Shown one piece after another: positions 16,024 through 23,465 of a stretch of 41,166 bases of DNA; the stretch's first letter is position 1; each line of letters begins with the position of its first letter. The stretch lies in assembly GCA_031254575.1 (NCBI GenBank), contig JAIRUE010000061.1, positions 1 to 41,166 on the forward strand, in the 5' to 3' direction. Made by a program: the position numbers and the translations under genes. The notes beneath the pieces are model-generated. The model saw only the letters and a program-made list of their open reading frames with translations, was not told where the DNA came from and searched no databases. The DNA is from Oscillospiraceae bacterium (GTDB lineage Bacteria > Bacillota > Clostridia > Oscillospirales > UBA929).

Positions 16024-16718
16024 ATCCCGGTTTTTCGGATTACCGCTCCAAAAGTCAGAAAAGCAATTTTTATATCCAGAAGCGGGGAAAATTTCGATAC
16101 ATAACTCAATTCCATGCCAATTCTTTCCTCATATGTGGTGTCATTTCGTCCATTGACCTGCCAGTATCCGGTCAGTCCCGGCTTAACGCTGAGAAAAAAA
16201 TGCCTTTGATCCCCGTATTTTTCCAATTCGTCACGCACGATCGGGCGGGGGCCGATCAGGGAAAGGTCGCCTTTCAGGATGTTGACTAACTGCGGCAGTT
16301 CGTCCAGACTTGTCTTTCGCAAAAACGCGCCCGTTTTTGTGACCCTCGGGTCGGCGGCCAGCTTAAAATCTTTTACAAAAACCTTTTGTTCTTCCGGGCT
16401 GAGCGACGCTTTCCAATCCTCCGCGTTCGCTCTCATGGTGCGGAATTTGCAGATCATGAACGATAAGCCGTTCCTTCCGATCCGCTCCTGACGGAAAAAA
16501 ACAGGGCCCTTGCTGTCCCTCTTGATGATAACCGCGACGGCGAGAAACAGCGGGGCCAAAATAACAAGGCCGGTAAACGACAACAGTATATCCAGCAACC
16601 GCTTCAATGGCAGGTACATTCGCTGGGCGTCGGAAAGCGTATGCCGTGGATGTATGTATACCTCACCGGGACCGGGGGCTTCGTCCACCGCCATACGAGG
16701 CGCATTGGTCTGGTCCAT
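16020..16718 (-). CDS. Bacterial sugar transferase (initiating phosphoglycosyltransferase)
   Basis: About 232 residues of the monotopic phosphoglycosyltransferase family (WcaJ/PglC core). A hydrophobic re-entrant helix (KRLLDILLSFTGLVILAP) is followed by PVFFRQERIGRNG, MICKFRTM, SLDELPQLVNILKGD and LSLIGPRP. Close to the C-terminus is KPGLTGYWQVNGR. It moves a sugar phosphate to undecaprenyl phosphate and starts each repeat unit. It is the first gene of the operon behind a strong promoter. ATG 16718 has GAGGTG 6 bases upstream; GTG 16727 is an alternative. The protein lacks the N-terminal multi-span part of WbaP/WcaJ and is of the short type. Confidence 0.92.
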   Translation of the reverse strand: MDQTNAPRMAVDEAPGPGEVYIHPRHTLSDAQRMYLPLKRLLDILLSFTGLVILAPLFLAVAVIIKRDSKGPVFFRQERIGRNGLSFMICKFRTMRANAEDWKASLSPEEQKVFVKDFKLAADPRVTKTGAFLRKTSLDELPQLVNILKGDLSLIGPRPIVRDELEKYGDQRHFFLSVKPGLTGYWQVNGRNDTTYEERIGMELSYVSKFSPLLDIKIAFLTFGAVIRKTGI

Positions 16719-16752
16719 TGTCTGCACCTCTTCCGCACCTCAGACTGGTGAT

Positions 16753-16782
16753 ATTATAACACATCAGGAAGAAAAATGTCAA
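16753..16782 (-). promoter_or_regulatory. Strong sigma-A-type promoter of the polysaccharide operon
   Basis: Read leftward, TTGACA (16782-16777) is followed after 18 bases by TATAAT (16758-16753). Both hexamers are perfect consensus. It lies 35 bases before the sugar transferase start and is the only clear promoter for the 9-kb operon. Confidence 0.85.
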
Positions 16783-16842
16783 GAGGGATTACCGTTCCGG
16801 GAGGCTTGCACGCGTTTGCCGCGGAGGGCCCTGCCGGGCTTG

Positions 16843-16871
16843 TTGCGTGTCCGGCTTTTTTGTGATATACT
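16843..16871 (+). promoter_or_regulatory. Probable promoter of the PMT-family gene
   Basis: TTGCGT (16843-16848), a 17-base spacer and TATACT (16866-16871) point right. A leader of ~120 bases follows, with a hairpin of ATCCGG (16944-16949) and CCGGAT (16957-16962). The 264-base region between the divergent operons is otherwise without an ORF. Confidence 0.5.
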
Positions 16872-16991
16872 GCCAATAAACAGAGCAGGCCCTCAGCGGC
16901 GCCCGGAGTTTGAAGGGGCATTTCGCTGCGCCTGACGCAAAGGATCCGGCGGTGTTCCGGATGCTATATACCGCAGTTTGTGTAAGATACG

Positions 16992-18989
16992 TTGGGAGTG
17001 ACGTTTTTGGTGGCTTGGATGGTTGTCCCGAGGCTGCTCGCGGGTGTTGCGGTTGTATATGTGCTGTTTTTCTTCTATATGGTTTACCGGTTGGAACGGG
17101 TACGCCCGCAAACCCTCGAATGGGTGGAACGGCGGAGAAAACCGGCTTTTGAGCTCAGCCGCGCCGGCGCGCTTGCGAGCAGTGATATACTGCCCGTTCT
17201 GCTCATCACGGCGGCGTATGCCGCCGCCACCTTCTTAAACCTGGGGAATATGGTGTCCCCGCAATCTTTTCACCGGTTTGAGCAGGGCGACGCCCCGATT
17301 GTGATAGAGCTGAAGGAACCGGCAAAAATCGAGAAAATCTTTTATTTCACGGGACTTCACCACGGCAGCGGCCAGCGGGCGTACCGGCTGGACTTTTCCG
17401 CGGACGGCGCGGCGTGGCGCAGCGGGATCAAGCTGGAGTGGAACAGCTATTTGGAGCGGTATGTGGAAGTCGCGGCGGAAGGGCTTCCGCAGGAGTATTC
17501 CCGGACATTCCGCTGGGATGCTTTGAACCTGGTGGCGGATACGATGGGCGATACGCGCTTTCTCCGCATCTCCGCCGTCTACGTCCCGCTGGAACTGGGG
17601 GAGATGTCCATCTTCGTGCGGGATACCGCGAATGGCGGCCAGCGGGTCCTCTCCGCCGCCGACTTGGTGTATCCCGAAAACGCGGCGGGGCTGTTCGACG
17701 AGCCGGAAGCCGTCCCCGCGCGCTATGATGTGCTCAACTCCACGCATTTTGACGAGATATACCACGCCCGCACGGCCTACGAGCATTTGCGCGGCATTTA
17801 TCCCTATGAAAAGACGCACCCGCCGCTGGGTAAACTGATTACCGCCGCCGGTATCGCCCTGTTCGGCATGACGCCGTTCGGCTGGCGCTTCATGCCCGCG
17901 CTGTTCGGCGTGTTGATGGTCCCGCTGCTCTACATCCTGCTCAAGTGGATGTTCGGAAAGACGCGCGTCGCCGTGTGCGGCACGCTGCTGTTCGCGTTTG
18001 ATTTTATGCACTTTGTCCAGACGCGCATCTCCACCATCGACGTCTACGCCGTGTTTTTCATTCTGTGCATGTACCTGTTCATGTACCGCTATATCACCTC
18101 GGGTCCGGACGCGCCGTTTTGGAAGGCGGCCCCGCCGCTGATCCTCGCGGGGCTGTCGTTCGGGATCGGCGCGGCGGCGAAGTGGGTGTGTATTTACGCA
18201 GGGGCGGGACTGCTGGCGCTGTTTTGCGTGTATTTAGTCCGCCGCGCCAGATATTACCGCCGGATGGAACGCAGTTTCCTGCCGTTTTTCCTCGGAACGC
18301 TTCTGGTCGCGCTGTTCTCCTTTATCATCATCCCCGGCGTGATTTATGTCGCCTGCTATATCCCCTACGCGGCGGCGCGTACTCCCCTGACGCTGACAGG
18401 GGGATTAGGGGATATTCCGGCGTTTATCAGGTCGGTGTGGGAGGAATGTTTCCAAAATCAGTCCTATATGTATCACTACCACTCCGGGCTGGAGGCGACG
18501 CACGATTACGCCGCCCGCTGGTATGAGTGGCTGTTCGACTGGAAGCCGATCATGTATTACTGGAACCCCATCAGGGAGGCGGGGACGCGCGGTTCCCTCT
18601 GGGCGTTCACCAACCCGCTTGTCACATGGGCGGGGCTGGGCGCGCTGGCTTTCTGCGGATACGGGCTTTACAAACGCCGGAGTCATACGGCGCTGTTTAT
18701 CCTGATCGGCTACCTCTCGCAGCTTCTGCCGTGGATACCTATTTCGCGGATCACTTTCCCGTACCACTATTTCCCTTCTATGCTTTTCCTCTGTATTGCC
18801 CTCGCCTGTCTCTTTGACCGCATAGTCGAGCGGGACCCCGTGCGGGGGACGCGGCAGATGGTCATTTTTACCGTCGCGGCAACGGCCCTGTTTGTGTTAT
18901 TCTATCCCTCCCTGACGGGTACGCAGGTCCCCGAGTGGTATCCGAAGTACCTGTTGCGGTGGCTGTCGCATAAAAACTGGCTGATGTGA
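16992..18989 (+). CDS. PMT/GT39-family protein O-mannosyltransferase
   Basis: 665 residues with a ~10-span membrane architecture. The catalytic Asp-Glu lies in the first outward loop (STHFDEIYHARTAYEHLRG, about residues 251-269) and is followed by THPPLGKLI, the PMT signature. The N-terminus holds two membrane spans separated by an outward beta-rich insert (about residues 95-235) with the sequence character of a carbohydrate-binding (F5/8-like) domain. It transfers mannose from a polyprenyl-phosphate donor to Ser/Thr of secreted proteins. The frame opens just after an in-frame TAA at 16983; TTG 16992, GTG 16998 and ATG 17019 are possible starts, and none has a good ribosome binding site. The LysM and SLH proteins of this window are plausible substrates, by inference only. 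Confidence 0.85.
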   Translation: MGVTFLVAWMVVPRLLAGVAVVYVLFFFYMVYRLERVRPQTLEWVERRRKPAFELSRAGALASSDILPVLLITAAYAAATFLNLGNMVSPQSFHRFEQGDAPIVIELKEPAKIEKIFYFTGLHHGSGQRAYRLDFSADGAAWRSGIKLEWNSYLERYVEVAAEGLPQEYSRTFRWDALNLVADTMGDTRFLRISAVYVPLELGEMSIFVRDTANGGQRVLSAADLVYPENAAGLFDEPEAVPARYDVLNSTHFDEIYHARTAYEHLRGIYPYEKTHPPLGKLITAAGIALFGMTPFGWRFMPALFGVLMVPLLYILLKWMFGKTRVAVCGTLLFAFDFMHFVQTRISTIDVYAVFFILCMYLFMYRYITSGPDAPFWKAAPPLILAGLSFGIGAAAKWVCIYAGAGLLALFCVYLVRRARYYRRMERSFLPFFLGTLLVALFSFIIIPGVIYVACYIPYAAARTPLTLTGGLGDIPAFIRSVWEECFQNQSYMYHYHSGLEATHDYAARWYEWLFDWKPIMYYWNPIREAGTRGSLWAFTNPLVTWAGLGALAFCGYGLYKRRSHTALFILIGYLSQLLPWIPISRITFPYHYFPSMLFLCIALACLFDRIVERDPVRGTRQMVIFTVAATALFVLFYPSLTGTQVPEWYPKYLLRWLSHKNWLM

Positions 18990-19005
18990 AAGGAGAACTT
19001 TGCCT

Positions 19006-19773
19006 GTGTTTCTGGCCGATTACCATACGCATAGCGCCTTTTCCTCCGACGGGCGCGACGGGATGCCGGAACTGCTGGCCGCCGCCGCGCGGGCGGGGCT
19101 TGACGAGCTGTGCGTTACCGACCACTGTGACATGGGGGACGCCGTTTTTCCGGCGGCGGAAAGGGTCCGGGCGTTTGAGGAAACGCGCGCGCAAAACGAA
19201 ACGGGTGTGAGGCTGCTGCTTGGCATCGAGCTGGGCGAGGGGATCCATAACAAACCGCTTGCGGAGAAACGCGCCGCCGGGCAGCCGTATGATTTCGTTA
19301 TCGGTTCTCATCACGCGCTGCGGGAGGAGAAGGATTTTTACTACACCCGCTATACGTCCGAGGCGCAGTGCCGCAGCCTGCTCGCCCGCTACTTTGCGGA
19401 GCTGGCGGAGCTGGCGGAGTGGGGCTGTTTTGATGTGCTGGGGCATATCGCCTATCCGCTGCGCTATATGCGGCGCGACGGGTTTATGCTGGATCTGCTG
19501 CCGCGCTATGAGGCGGAACTGCGCGAACTGTTCGGCCTGCTGGCCCGCAGCGGGCGGGGGATCGAGCTCAACACCAAGGAGCCGGTCCCGATGACGGATA
19601 TTCTCTCTCTTTTCCGGGAGTGCGGGGGAGAGGTCGTGACGGCCGGGAGCGACGCGCACAGCGCGGCCGGCGTGGGGAACGGCGTGGCGGAGGGGTTGGA
19701 AATATGCCGCGAAGCGGGGTTTCGGACTATAGCCGCTTTTGAGCAAAGGAGGGTGCGTTTTGAAAACATATAG
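19006..19773 (+). CDS. PHP-domain phosphoesterase, HisJ-like (histidinol-phosphatase family)
   Basis: 255 residues. The PHP metal ligands appear in order: DYHTHSAFSSDGRDG (residues 5-19), VTDHCD, LGIELGEG, GSHHA, LGHIAYPLRY and AGSDAHSAAGVGNG. This order and the length fit the HisK/HisJ histidinol-phosphatase type, although no other histidine gene is present and the substrate may differ. AGGAGA lies 4 bases before TTG 19000 and 10 bases before GTG 19006; the GTG start gives the MFLADYHTHS beginning common in the family. It starts 16 bases after the PMT gene and ends overlapping the next gene, so it is in an operon with both. Confidence 0.85.
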   Translation: MFLADYHTHSAFSSDGRDGMPELLAAAARAGLDELCVTDHCDMGDAVFPAAERVRAFEETRAQNETGVRLLLGIELGEGIHNKPLAEKRAAGQPYDFVIGSHHALREEKDFYYTRYTSEAQCRSLLARYFAELAELAEWGCFDVLGHIAYPLRYMRRDGFMLDLLPRYEAELRELFGLLARSGRGIELNTKEPVPMTDILSLFRECGGEVVTAGSDAHSAAGVGNGVAEGLEICREAGFRTIAAFEQRRVRFENI

Positions 19774-20650
19774 AAGGGCCCCGTCGGCTCACAGGGAGCC
19801 GTGGAGCCAAAAGGCGTTTGCGCTTTTTCTTCTCCTGTTCCTGTGTCTTGCCGCCTGCATGAAGGTCAGCGATACGCCTCCCGGACCGGAGCAGACGGAT
19901 ATGCCGCCGGTGTCGGGGGAGGATCCCGTCCTGCCCGTGAATTCAGACCCGTCCGAACCGTCGGGGCCGTTGGAAACGGACCCGCCCTCCCCGCCGCCCG
20001 CGTACCCCAGCGTGGAACTGGCGGCCGAATGGGCCGATAACGGCCTGTCCGTAGGGCGTACATCCTATCAGAACACCTTCAAGCAGGGAGGCGCGGAGAC
20101 GCTGACCGCCGACGGGAGCTTCCCCCAAACGGGCGCCGCCGTCATCGACGCATACTATGCGGGCTGCCGCGATGATTTTGAGCGCCTGTGCGAAGCCCGC
20201 GCGGAGGACGCCGCGCGGGACACCACGCCCTACCGGATCGACGCGGATTTTACCGTCGAATGCAGCGCGGGCGGCATATTGAGTGTCTCACGGCATATCT
20301 CCCAATTTTCCGGGGGGGCGCATGGCTCCACCGCCGTCTATTGCGAGACGTTTTCTGTCGGAACGGGCCGCCTGCTCACCCTCGACGATTTTTTCGCCGC
20401 CGGCCGGGAGGAATACACCGCGCGGCTGCTTGAGAGCGTCCTCGCCGTCATTGACGCGAGGCCCGGCGAATTTTGGCCCGACGCCAAACAGCTCGCGGAG
20501 GACCTCTTCCCATACGATACCTTCTGTATCACAAAGGACGGCGTTTCGCTGTTTTTTCCCGAGTACAACATCGCGCCTTTCGCCGCGGGCACCGTCCGCG
20601 TTGACGTGCCGTGGGGCGCGGTCGCGGATATTTTCACGCTGCCGGGCTGA
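19760..20650 (+). CDS. Lipoprotein with DUF3298 (RsiV-like) domain
   Basis: About 296 residues. The lipobox CLAAC near residue 33 follows a hydrophobic stretch, and a Pro-rich linker (about 40-80) comes next. The rest holds the DUF4163/DUF3298 pair: a beta domain from TSYQNTFKQGG onward, and the hallmark ISQFSGGAHGSTAVYCETF followed by GRLLTLDDFF. The pair occurs in the anti-sigma factor RsiV and in peptidoglycan deacetylase PdaC, where it binds wall glycan. A role at the wall surface is inferred. The start is TTG 19760 with AAAGGAGG 7 bases upstream, inside the end of the PHP gene. The convergent gene ends only 12 bases after its stop. Confidence 0.85.
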   Translation: MKTYRRAPSAHREPWSQKAFALFLLLFLCLAACMKVSDTPPGPEQTDMPPVSGEDPVLPVNSDPSEPSGPLETDPPSPPPAYPSVELAAEWADNGLSVGRTSYQNTFKQGGAETLTADGSFPQTGAAVIDAYYAGCRDDFERLCEARAEDAARDTTPYRIDADFTVECSAGGILSVSRHISQFSGGAHGSTAVYCETFSVGTGRLLTLDDFFAAGREEYTARLLESVLAVIDARPGEFWPDAKQLAEDLFPYDTFCITKDGVSLFFPEYNIAPFAAGTVRVDVPWGAVADIFTLPG

Positions 20651-20662
20651 CGCCGCGATATG

Positions 20663-21106
20663 CTAATTCATCGCTTTCAACAGTTGGTCGTGTAACTCCA
20701 CTTTATGTTGCAGAGCCTCTATCCCCCGCTCCATGCGTCTTAAAATCACTTCGTGCCTGTCTAACCGGGCGTTGACTAAGCTGTATCCGTCAAACAGCGC
20801 CTTAAGCTGGTCGCCGTGATCGACCTCCATCCTCAAAGCGGTATCCCTTATAAACGCGACGTCCTCTTCCAGCTTTGTCACACGGCCTTCCAGTGTGTCA
20901 AACCTGCCTTCCAGCGTGTCAAACCTGCCTTCCAGCCTGGCCTGCCCGGCTTCCAGCTTTGTCACACGGGTTTCCAGCTTTGCCAGACCGGCTTCCAGCC
21001 TGGCTTGTCCGGCCTCCAGCCTGACTTGCCCGGCTTTCAGATTGTCCAGCCCGGCCTCCAGAATGTCCAGCTTGGTCAATATCTTCTCCAGTATCTGCTG
21101 CTCCAC
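20663..21106 (-). CDS. Coiled-coil protein of heptad repeats
   Basis: 147 residues with no signal peptide or membrane span, so cytoplasmic. Residues ~15-80 are an array of seven-residue units of the type LEAGQAR / LEAGLAK / LEGRFDT, with Leu at every first position, predicting a parallel coiled coil. At the DNA level these are 21-bp repeats (about 20888-21060). The C-terminal part continues with ALRMEVDHGDQLKALFDG and a second helical region. No function is recognised; it could be a scaffold or adaptor. GTG 21106 has GGAGG 7 bases upstream. The gene has its own promoter just downstream of the SLH gene's terminator. Confidence 0.8.
   Translation of the reverse strand: MEQQILEKILTKLDILEAGLDNLKAGQVRLEAGQARLEAGLAKLETRVTKLEAGQARLEGRFDTLEGRFDTLEGRVTKLEEDVAFIRDTALRMEVDHGDQLKALFDGYSLVNARLDRHEVILRRMERGIEALQHKVELHDQLLKAMN
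20888..21060. repeat. 21-bp tandem repeat array encoding heptads
   Basis: About eight imperfect copies of a 21-bp unit around the core TTCCAGC(n)TGTC/GCC, in frame with the coiled-coil gene. Two adjacent copies (about 20888-20930) are nearly identical (TTCCAGTGTGTCAAACCTGCC type), suggesting copy-number changes by slippage or unequal recombination without loss of frame. Confidence 0.8.
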
Positions 21107-21126
21107 GCTCCCACCTCCACATCCTC

Positions 21127-21156
21127 ACTATACCGCACCGCGCGCGTACCTGTCAA
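21127..21156 (-). promoter_or_regulatory. Promoter of the coiled-coil gene
   Basis: Read leftward, TTGACA (21156-21151), 18 bases, TATAGT (21132-21127), then GGAGG and the GTG start at 21106. The leader is very short, around 15 bases. Confidence 0.75.
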
Positions 21157-21157
21157 T

Positions 21158-21187
21158 AAAAAAGAGGACGGCATTCGCCGCCCTCTT
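21158..21187 (-). terminator. Rho-independent terminator of the SLH gene
   Basis: On the minus strand AAGAGGGCGGC, loop GAAT, GCCGTCCTCTT is followed by TTTTTT. The 10-bp stem has one G-T pair. It ends exactly before the promoter of the next gene. Confidence 0.85.
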
Positions 21188-21207
21188 GCCGTGCATACGG
21201 TGTCGCT

Positions 21208-22839
21208 TTATTTTTTCCCTATCTGCTCGACTTTCACATCGTCCGGGGTTCCTTCATAGCATTTGGAAACGTCTACAAAATAAGTGCCGGCTGTAACGCC
21301 GTTCGCGGGAGCCGAGGATTCGCCGCCAAACCTATAAATCAACACTTTTGTGCCTTCGGGAACGGGGCTGTCGGCGGAGTACGCGGAATCATCGCCATAT
21401 TGCCCCGCTTGTTCGTAGTTGATTGACCACAGGGGCGGAACGCCGTCCATATCGGCTCCTGAAATAACAACATTTCCGTCCGCGTCGTAGAGAAGGAAAG
21501 CGCGTTTCGCCTCGGGATCCTTGCCATCCTCAGAGATAGCCGTGAGGAAAGTGGCGTCGCCGGTGAGTGTGACCTTGATCAAAAACTGCCACCCTTCCGC
21601 CGCGGCGCCGAGCGTCACTTCATATGTTTCAGCTTCCGGCTCCTCGCCTTCTTCGCCTTCCTCACCCTCTTCTCCCTCTTCGCCTTCCTCGCCCTCGCCC
21701 GCGTCAAAAGTCTTGCCGCCTGAGGAGCGGGACTCGAGGTCAACAAGCTTCATGAAGATAACGGCGCTTTCGTCGCGTCTTACAAGGTCGTCGGCGCCGA
21801 ATGTGGTGGATGTGTTCCCGTCTTCGTCGGTGTCAGCCGCTTTGCCGCTGACAATACCGGCCTCATAAAACAGTTTGATGTCGTCATAATATTCATCGCC
21901 CGGTTTTACGTCTTTTGCCGAAACAAAAGTGCTGACCGCTTCCATGTCTTCCTCAGGCAGAATTCCGGCCCAAATGTGAATCAATTCGGCGCGGGTGGCG
22001 GCGTCGTCCGGCGAGCGTGTGCCGCCGGTAAAAGCGGCCGCGTCGGCCATTGTGATGATACCGTTATCCCGCGCGTAGAGAACATATTCTTCTTGATTCG
22101 TGGGGTAGTTGGCGCTGGTGCCGCCGTTGTACTTCACATGGATCTTGCTGGCGACGACGATCGCCTGATACACTGACATATTGCCCGCCGGATCGAACTT
22201 ATCGCCGCCGACGCCGGCCACGATGCCATACTCAAAGGCTTTGATGACCCATTCTTTCATGCTGCCGATGTCGTCGATGTCGGAGAAATCGTCGGCGTAG
22301 GTTTTGGTCTTTTGGATGTTGTCAAGGCTGGGCTCGCCGCCGGGTTCGCCGCCATCACCATCGCCGTCGCCGGGGTCCTCGCCGTCGGTGACAAGATACG
22401 CCTCGGTGAGGCCCAAGTCATCAATACCGTCGGAGTAATAGGCAATAAAGAATTTTGCCTTTGTGGCGTCTTTGAGAGCGTCGAAACCATCCATATCGGC
22501 CAGGACAATGTCAAAGCTGGTTTCGGATATGCCGGCCTCGGGCATGACGACAGTCTGGTTCCACTTATAGGCGTCTCCGTCGGATTGGATGATAAACTGC
22601 ATTCCGCCGGCCGGAGGAGCGGCAAACTCAAGGTGAAGCGCCGTCGCCGAACGCAGCTGCTCAATGGTCAGCGAGCTTTCGATGTCGTCCATTCCGTTTG
22701 TGACCCAGCCCTTTTGCTGTGGGTTGTTTTCAATATTCATTTCGCCTAAATCGATGTTCGCCGCGAAGGCGGGCACGGACACCATGCCGATGACAAGCGC
22801 CAGCGCCATCAGCAATGACAGGGCTTTGCGTGTTTTCAT
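21208..22839 (-). CDS. S-layer-homology (SLH) surface protein
   Basis: 543 residues. A signal peptide (1-26, AFA) is followed by a ~110-residue module (42-152) homologous by eye to the module at residues 1169-1290 of the LysM phosphoesterase. A Gly/Asp/Glu linker (about 153-175) leads to three SLH repeats (about 185-370: FSDIDDIGSMKEWVIKAFEYG, then TRAELIHIWAGI, then DVKPGDEYYDDIKLFYEAGI). These bind pyruvylated wall polysaccharide. A (GEE)n stretch (about 385-403) separates a C-terminal beta domain (YEVTLGAAAEGWQFLIKV onward) of unknown type. The ATG at 22839 has GAGGAGG 7 bases upstream. It is probably a major wall-bound protein; the strongly acidic composition fits. Its promoter and terminator are both visible, so it is a single-gene transcript. 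Confidence 0.88.
   Translation of the reverse strand: MKTRKALSLLMALALVIGMVSVPAFAANIDLGEMNIENNPQQKGWVTNGMDDIESSLTIEQLRSATALHLEFAAPPAGGMQFIIQSDGDAYKWNQTVVMPEAGISETSFDIVLADMDGFDALKDATKAKFFIAYYSDGIDDLGLTEAYLVTDGEDPGDGDGDGGEPGGEPSLDNIQKTKTYADDFSDIDDIGSMKEWVIKAFEYGIVAGVGGDKFDPAGNMSVYQAIVVASKIHVKYNGGTSANYPTNQEEYVLYARDNGIITMADAAAFTGGTRSPDDAATRAELIHIWAGILPEEDMEAVSTFVSAKDVKPGDEYYDDIKLFYEAGIVSGKAADTDEDGNTSTTFGADDLVRRDESAVIFMKLVDLESRSSGGKTFDAGEGEEGEEGEEGEEGEEGEEPEAETYEVTLGAAAEGWQFLIKVTLTGDATFLTAISEDGKDPEAKRAFLLYDADGNVVISGADMDGVPPLWSINYEQAGQYGDDSAYSADSPVPEGTKVLIYRFGGESSAPANGVTAGTYFVDVSKCYEGTPDDVKVEQIGKK
21641..21708. repeat. 9-bp repeat encoding Gly-Glu-Glu tracts
   Basis: Six or more copies of a 9-bp unit (CTCGCCTTC/CTCTTCGCC on the plus strand) encode (GEE)n in the SLH protein. 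It is in frame, and copy-number variation would change only linker length. Confidence 0.85.
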
Positions 22840-22877
22840 TATGTATTTCCTCCTCATAAATTTAGTAGCTTGTTCAA

Positions 22878-22906
22878 ATTGTAACAGATTTGATAATTTT
22901 ATGCAA
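22878..22906 (-). promoter_or_regulatory. Promoter of the SLH gene
   Basis: Read leftward, TTGCAT (22906-22901), 17 bases, TACAAT (22883-22878). It is followed by a ~40-base leader with GAGGAGG before ATG 22839. Confidence 0.7.
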
Positions 22907-22984
22907 GAGTTTTTTTTTGTTTTGTAACTGGATTTTTATGGGATGTATGTAGAGGGCGGGACTGTGAGATGAGCGTTAATCCAG

Positions 22985-23074
22985 GCGACAATTCCCGGAT
23001 ACCCCGCAAGCCGCCGGTGGCGGTAATGTTTTTTCGTGCAGCTCAGCCACTTCGGCCACTGTCAAAAGAATCAT
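22985..23074 (-). pseudogene. Remnant of a Doc (death-on-curing, Fic-fold) toxin gene
   Basis: Read leftward from ATG 23074, which overlaps the antitoxin stop as ATGA, the frame gives MILLTVAEVAELHEK, the N-terminus expected of Firmicutes Doc proteins. Near 23029-23034, at a run of A residues, the frame shifts by one base. The continuing frame reads ITATGGLRGIREL, matching the Doc 'ATGGS.GIRD' segment. After that the sequence no longer resembles Doc, and the Fic motif (HPFxDGNKR) is absent before the SLH promoter. The toxin is therefore broken by a frameshift and by loss of most of its length. Confidence 0.75.
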
Positions 23075-23313
23075 TTCGCAAGTTCCCGCAGGGCTTCCAT
23101 ATTTTCACTGATTACATTGTCGGCGGCGGCGGCAAACATTTTTTGCCGTGCCGCCTGTATTTCGTCATACTCGGAAAAATTCATCACCATATATCGGGGC
23201 TTATTATTTTTCATTATCACGGCAAGGCCGTTTTCCTCGACGAGCCGCGCTACTTTTGAAAAGTTTTGGTTCGCCTCGGTCATAGGGACGAGAATGTGTG
23301 TATTGATCATCAT
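23071..23313 (-). CDS. Phd/YefM-family antitoxin
   Basis: 80 residues. The N-terminal part (INTHILVPMTEANQNFSKVARLVEENG) is the Phd/YefM DNA-binding and dimerization fold; AVIMKNNKPRYMVMNFSEYDEI completes it. The C-terminal ADNVISENMEALRELAK is the toxin-binding helix typical of partners of Doc. The start is ATG 23313 with GAGGTG 6 bases upstream. It would repress its own promoter at 23332-23360. The toxin gene downstream is a remnant, so the antitoxin is orphaned; it may persist as a regulator or to neutralise a Doc toxin elsewhere. Confidence 0.88.
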   Translation of the reverse strand: MMINTHILVPMTEANQNFSKVARLVEENGLAVIMKNNKPRYMVMNFSEYDEIQAARQKMFAAAADNVISENMEALRELAK

Positions 23314-23331
23314 TGCAATCACCTCAACGCC

Positions 23332-23360
23332 AGAATAGCAGAAATATAGGATGTTGTCAA
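23332..23360 (-). promoter_or_regulatory. Promoter of the antitoxin gene
   Basis: Read leftward, TTGACA (23360-23355), 17 bases, TATTCT (23337-23332), then GAGGTG and the start at 23313. Confidence 0.7.
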
Positions 23361-23382
23361 CCTAAACAGGAACGCGCGAAAC

Positions 23383-23417
23383 GCCGCTTGACAGGCGGCT
23401 TGCGGATGTGGTAGGCT
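23383..23417 (+). promoter_or_regulatory. Probable promoter of the parE-like gene, -35 box inside a small inverted repeat
   Basis: TTGACA (23388-23393), 18 bases, TAGGCT (23412-23417). The -35 box is flanked by GCCGC (23383-23387) and GCGGC (23395-23399), so it sits in the loop of a potential cruciform. The -10 box is weak. Confidence 0.4.
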
Positions 23418-23432
23418 TTTTGTAGAGGTGTT

Positions 23433-23465
23433 ATGTTTATGGGCAAGGATACGGGCGGGAAGTGA
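23433..23465 (+). CDS. Ten-codon ORF overlapping the start of the parE-like gene
   Basis: ATG 23433 (or 23439) with AGAGGTG upstream encodes MFMGKDTGGK and stops at TGA 23463-23465. That stop overlaps the GTG start of the parE-like gene as GTGA. It may be a coupling leader, or the original N-terminus of the topoisomerase separated by a one-base change. Confidence 0.35.
   Translation: MFMGKDTGGK

Noticed and set aside
16910-17152. Alternative rightward frame at the start of the PMT gene
   Set aside because: It overlaps the PMT N-terminal membrane spans in another frame, has no ribosome binding site, and its product is not protein-like.
20888-21060. CRISPR-like array
   Set aside because: The 21-bp units are contiguous, in frame with a heptad protein, and have no unique spacers.
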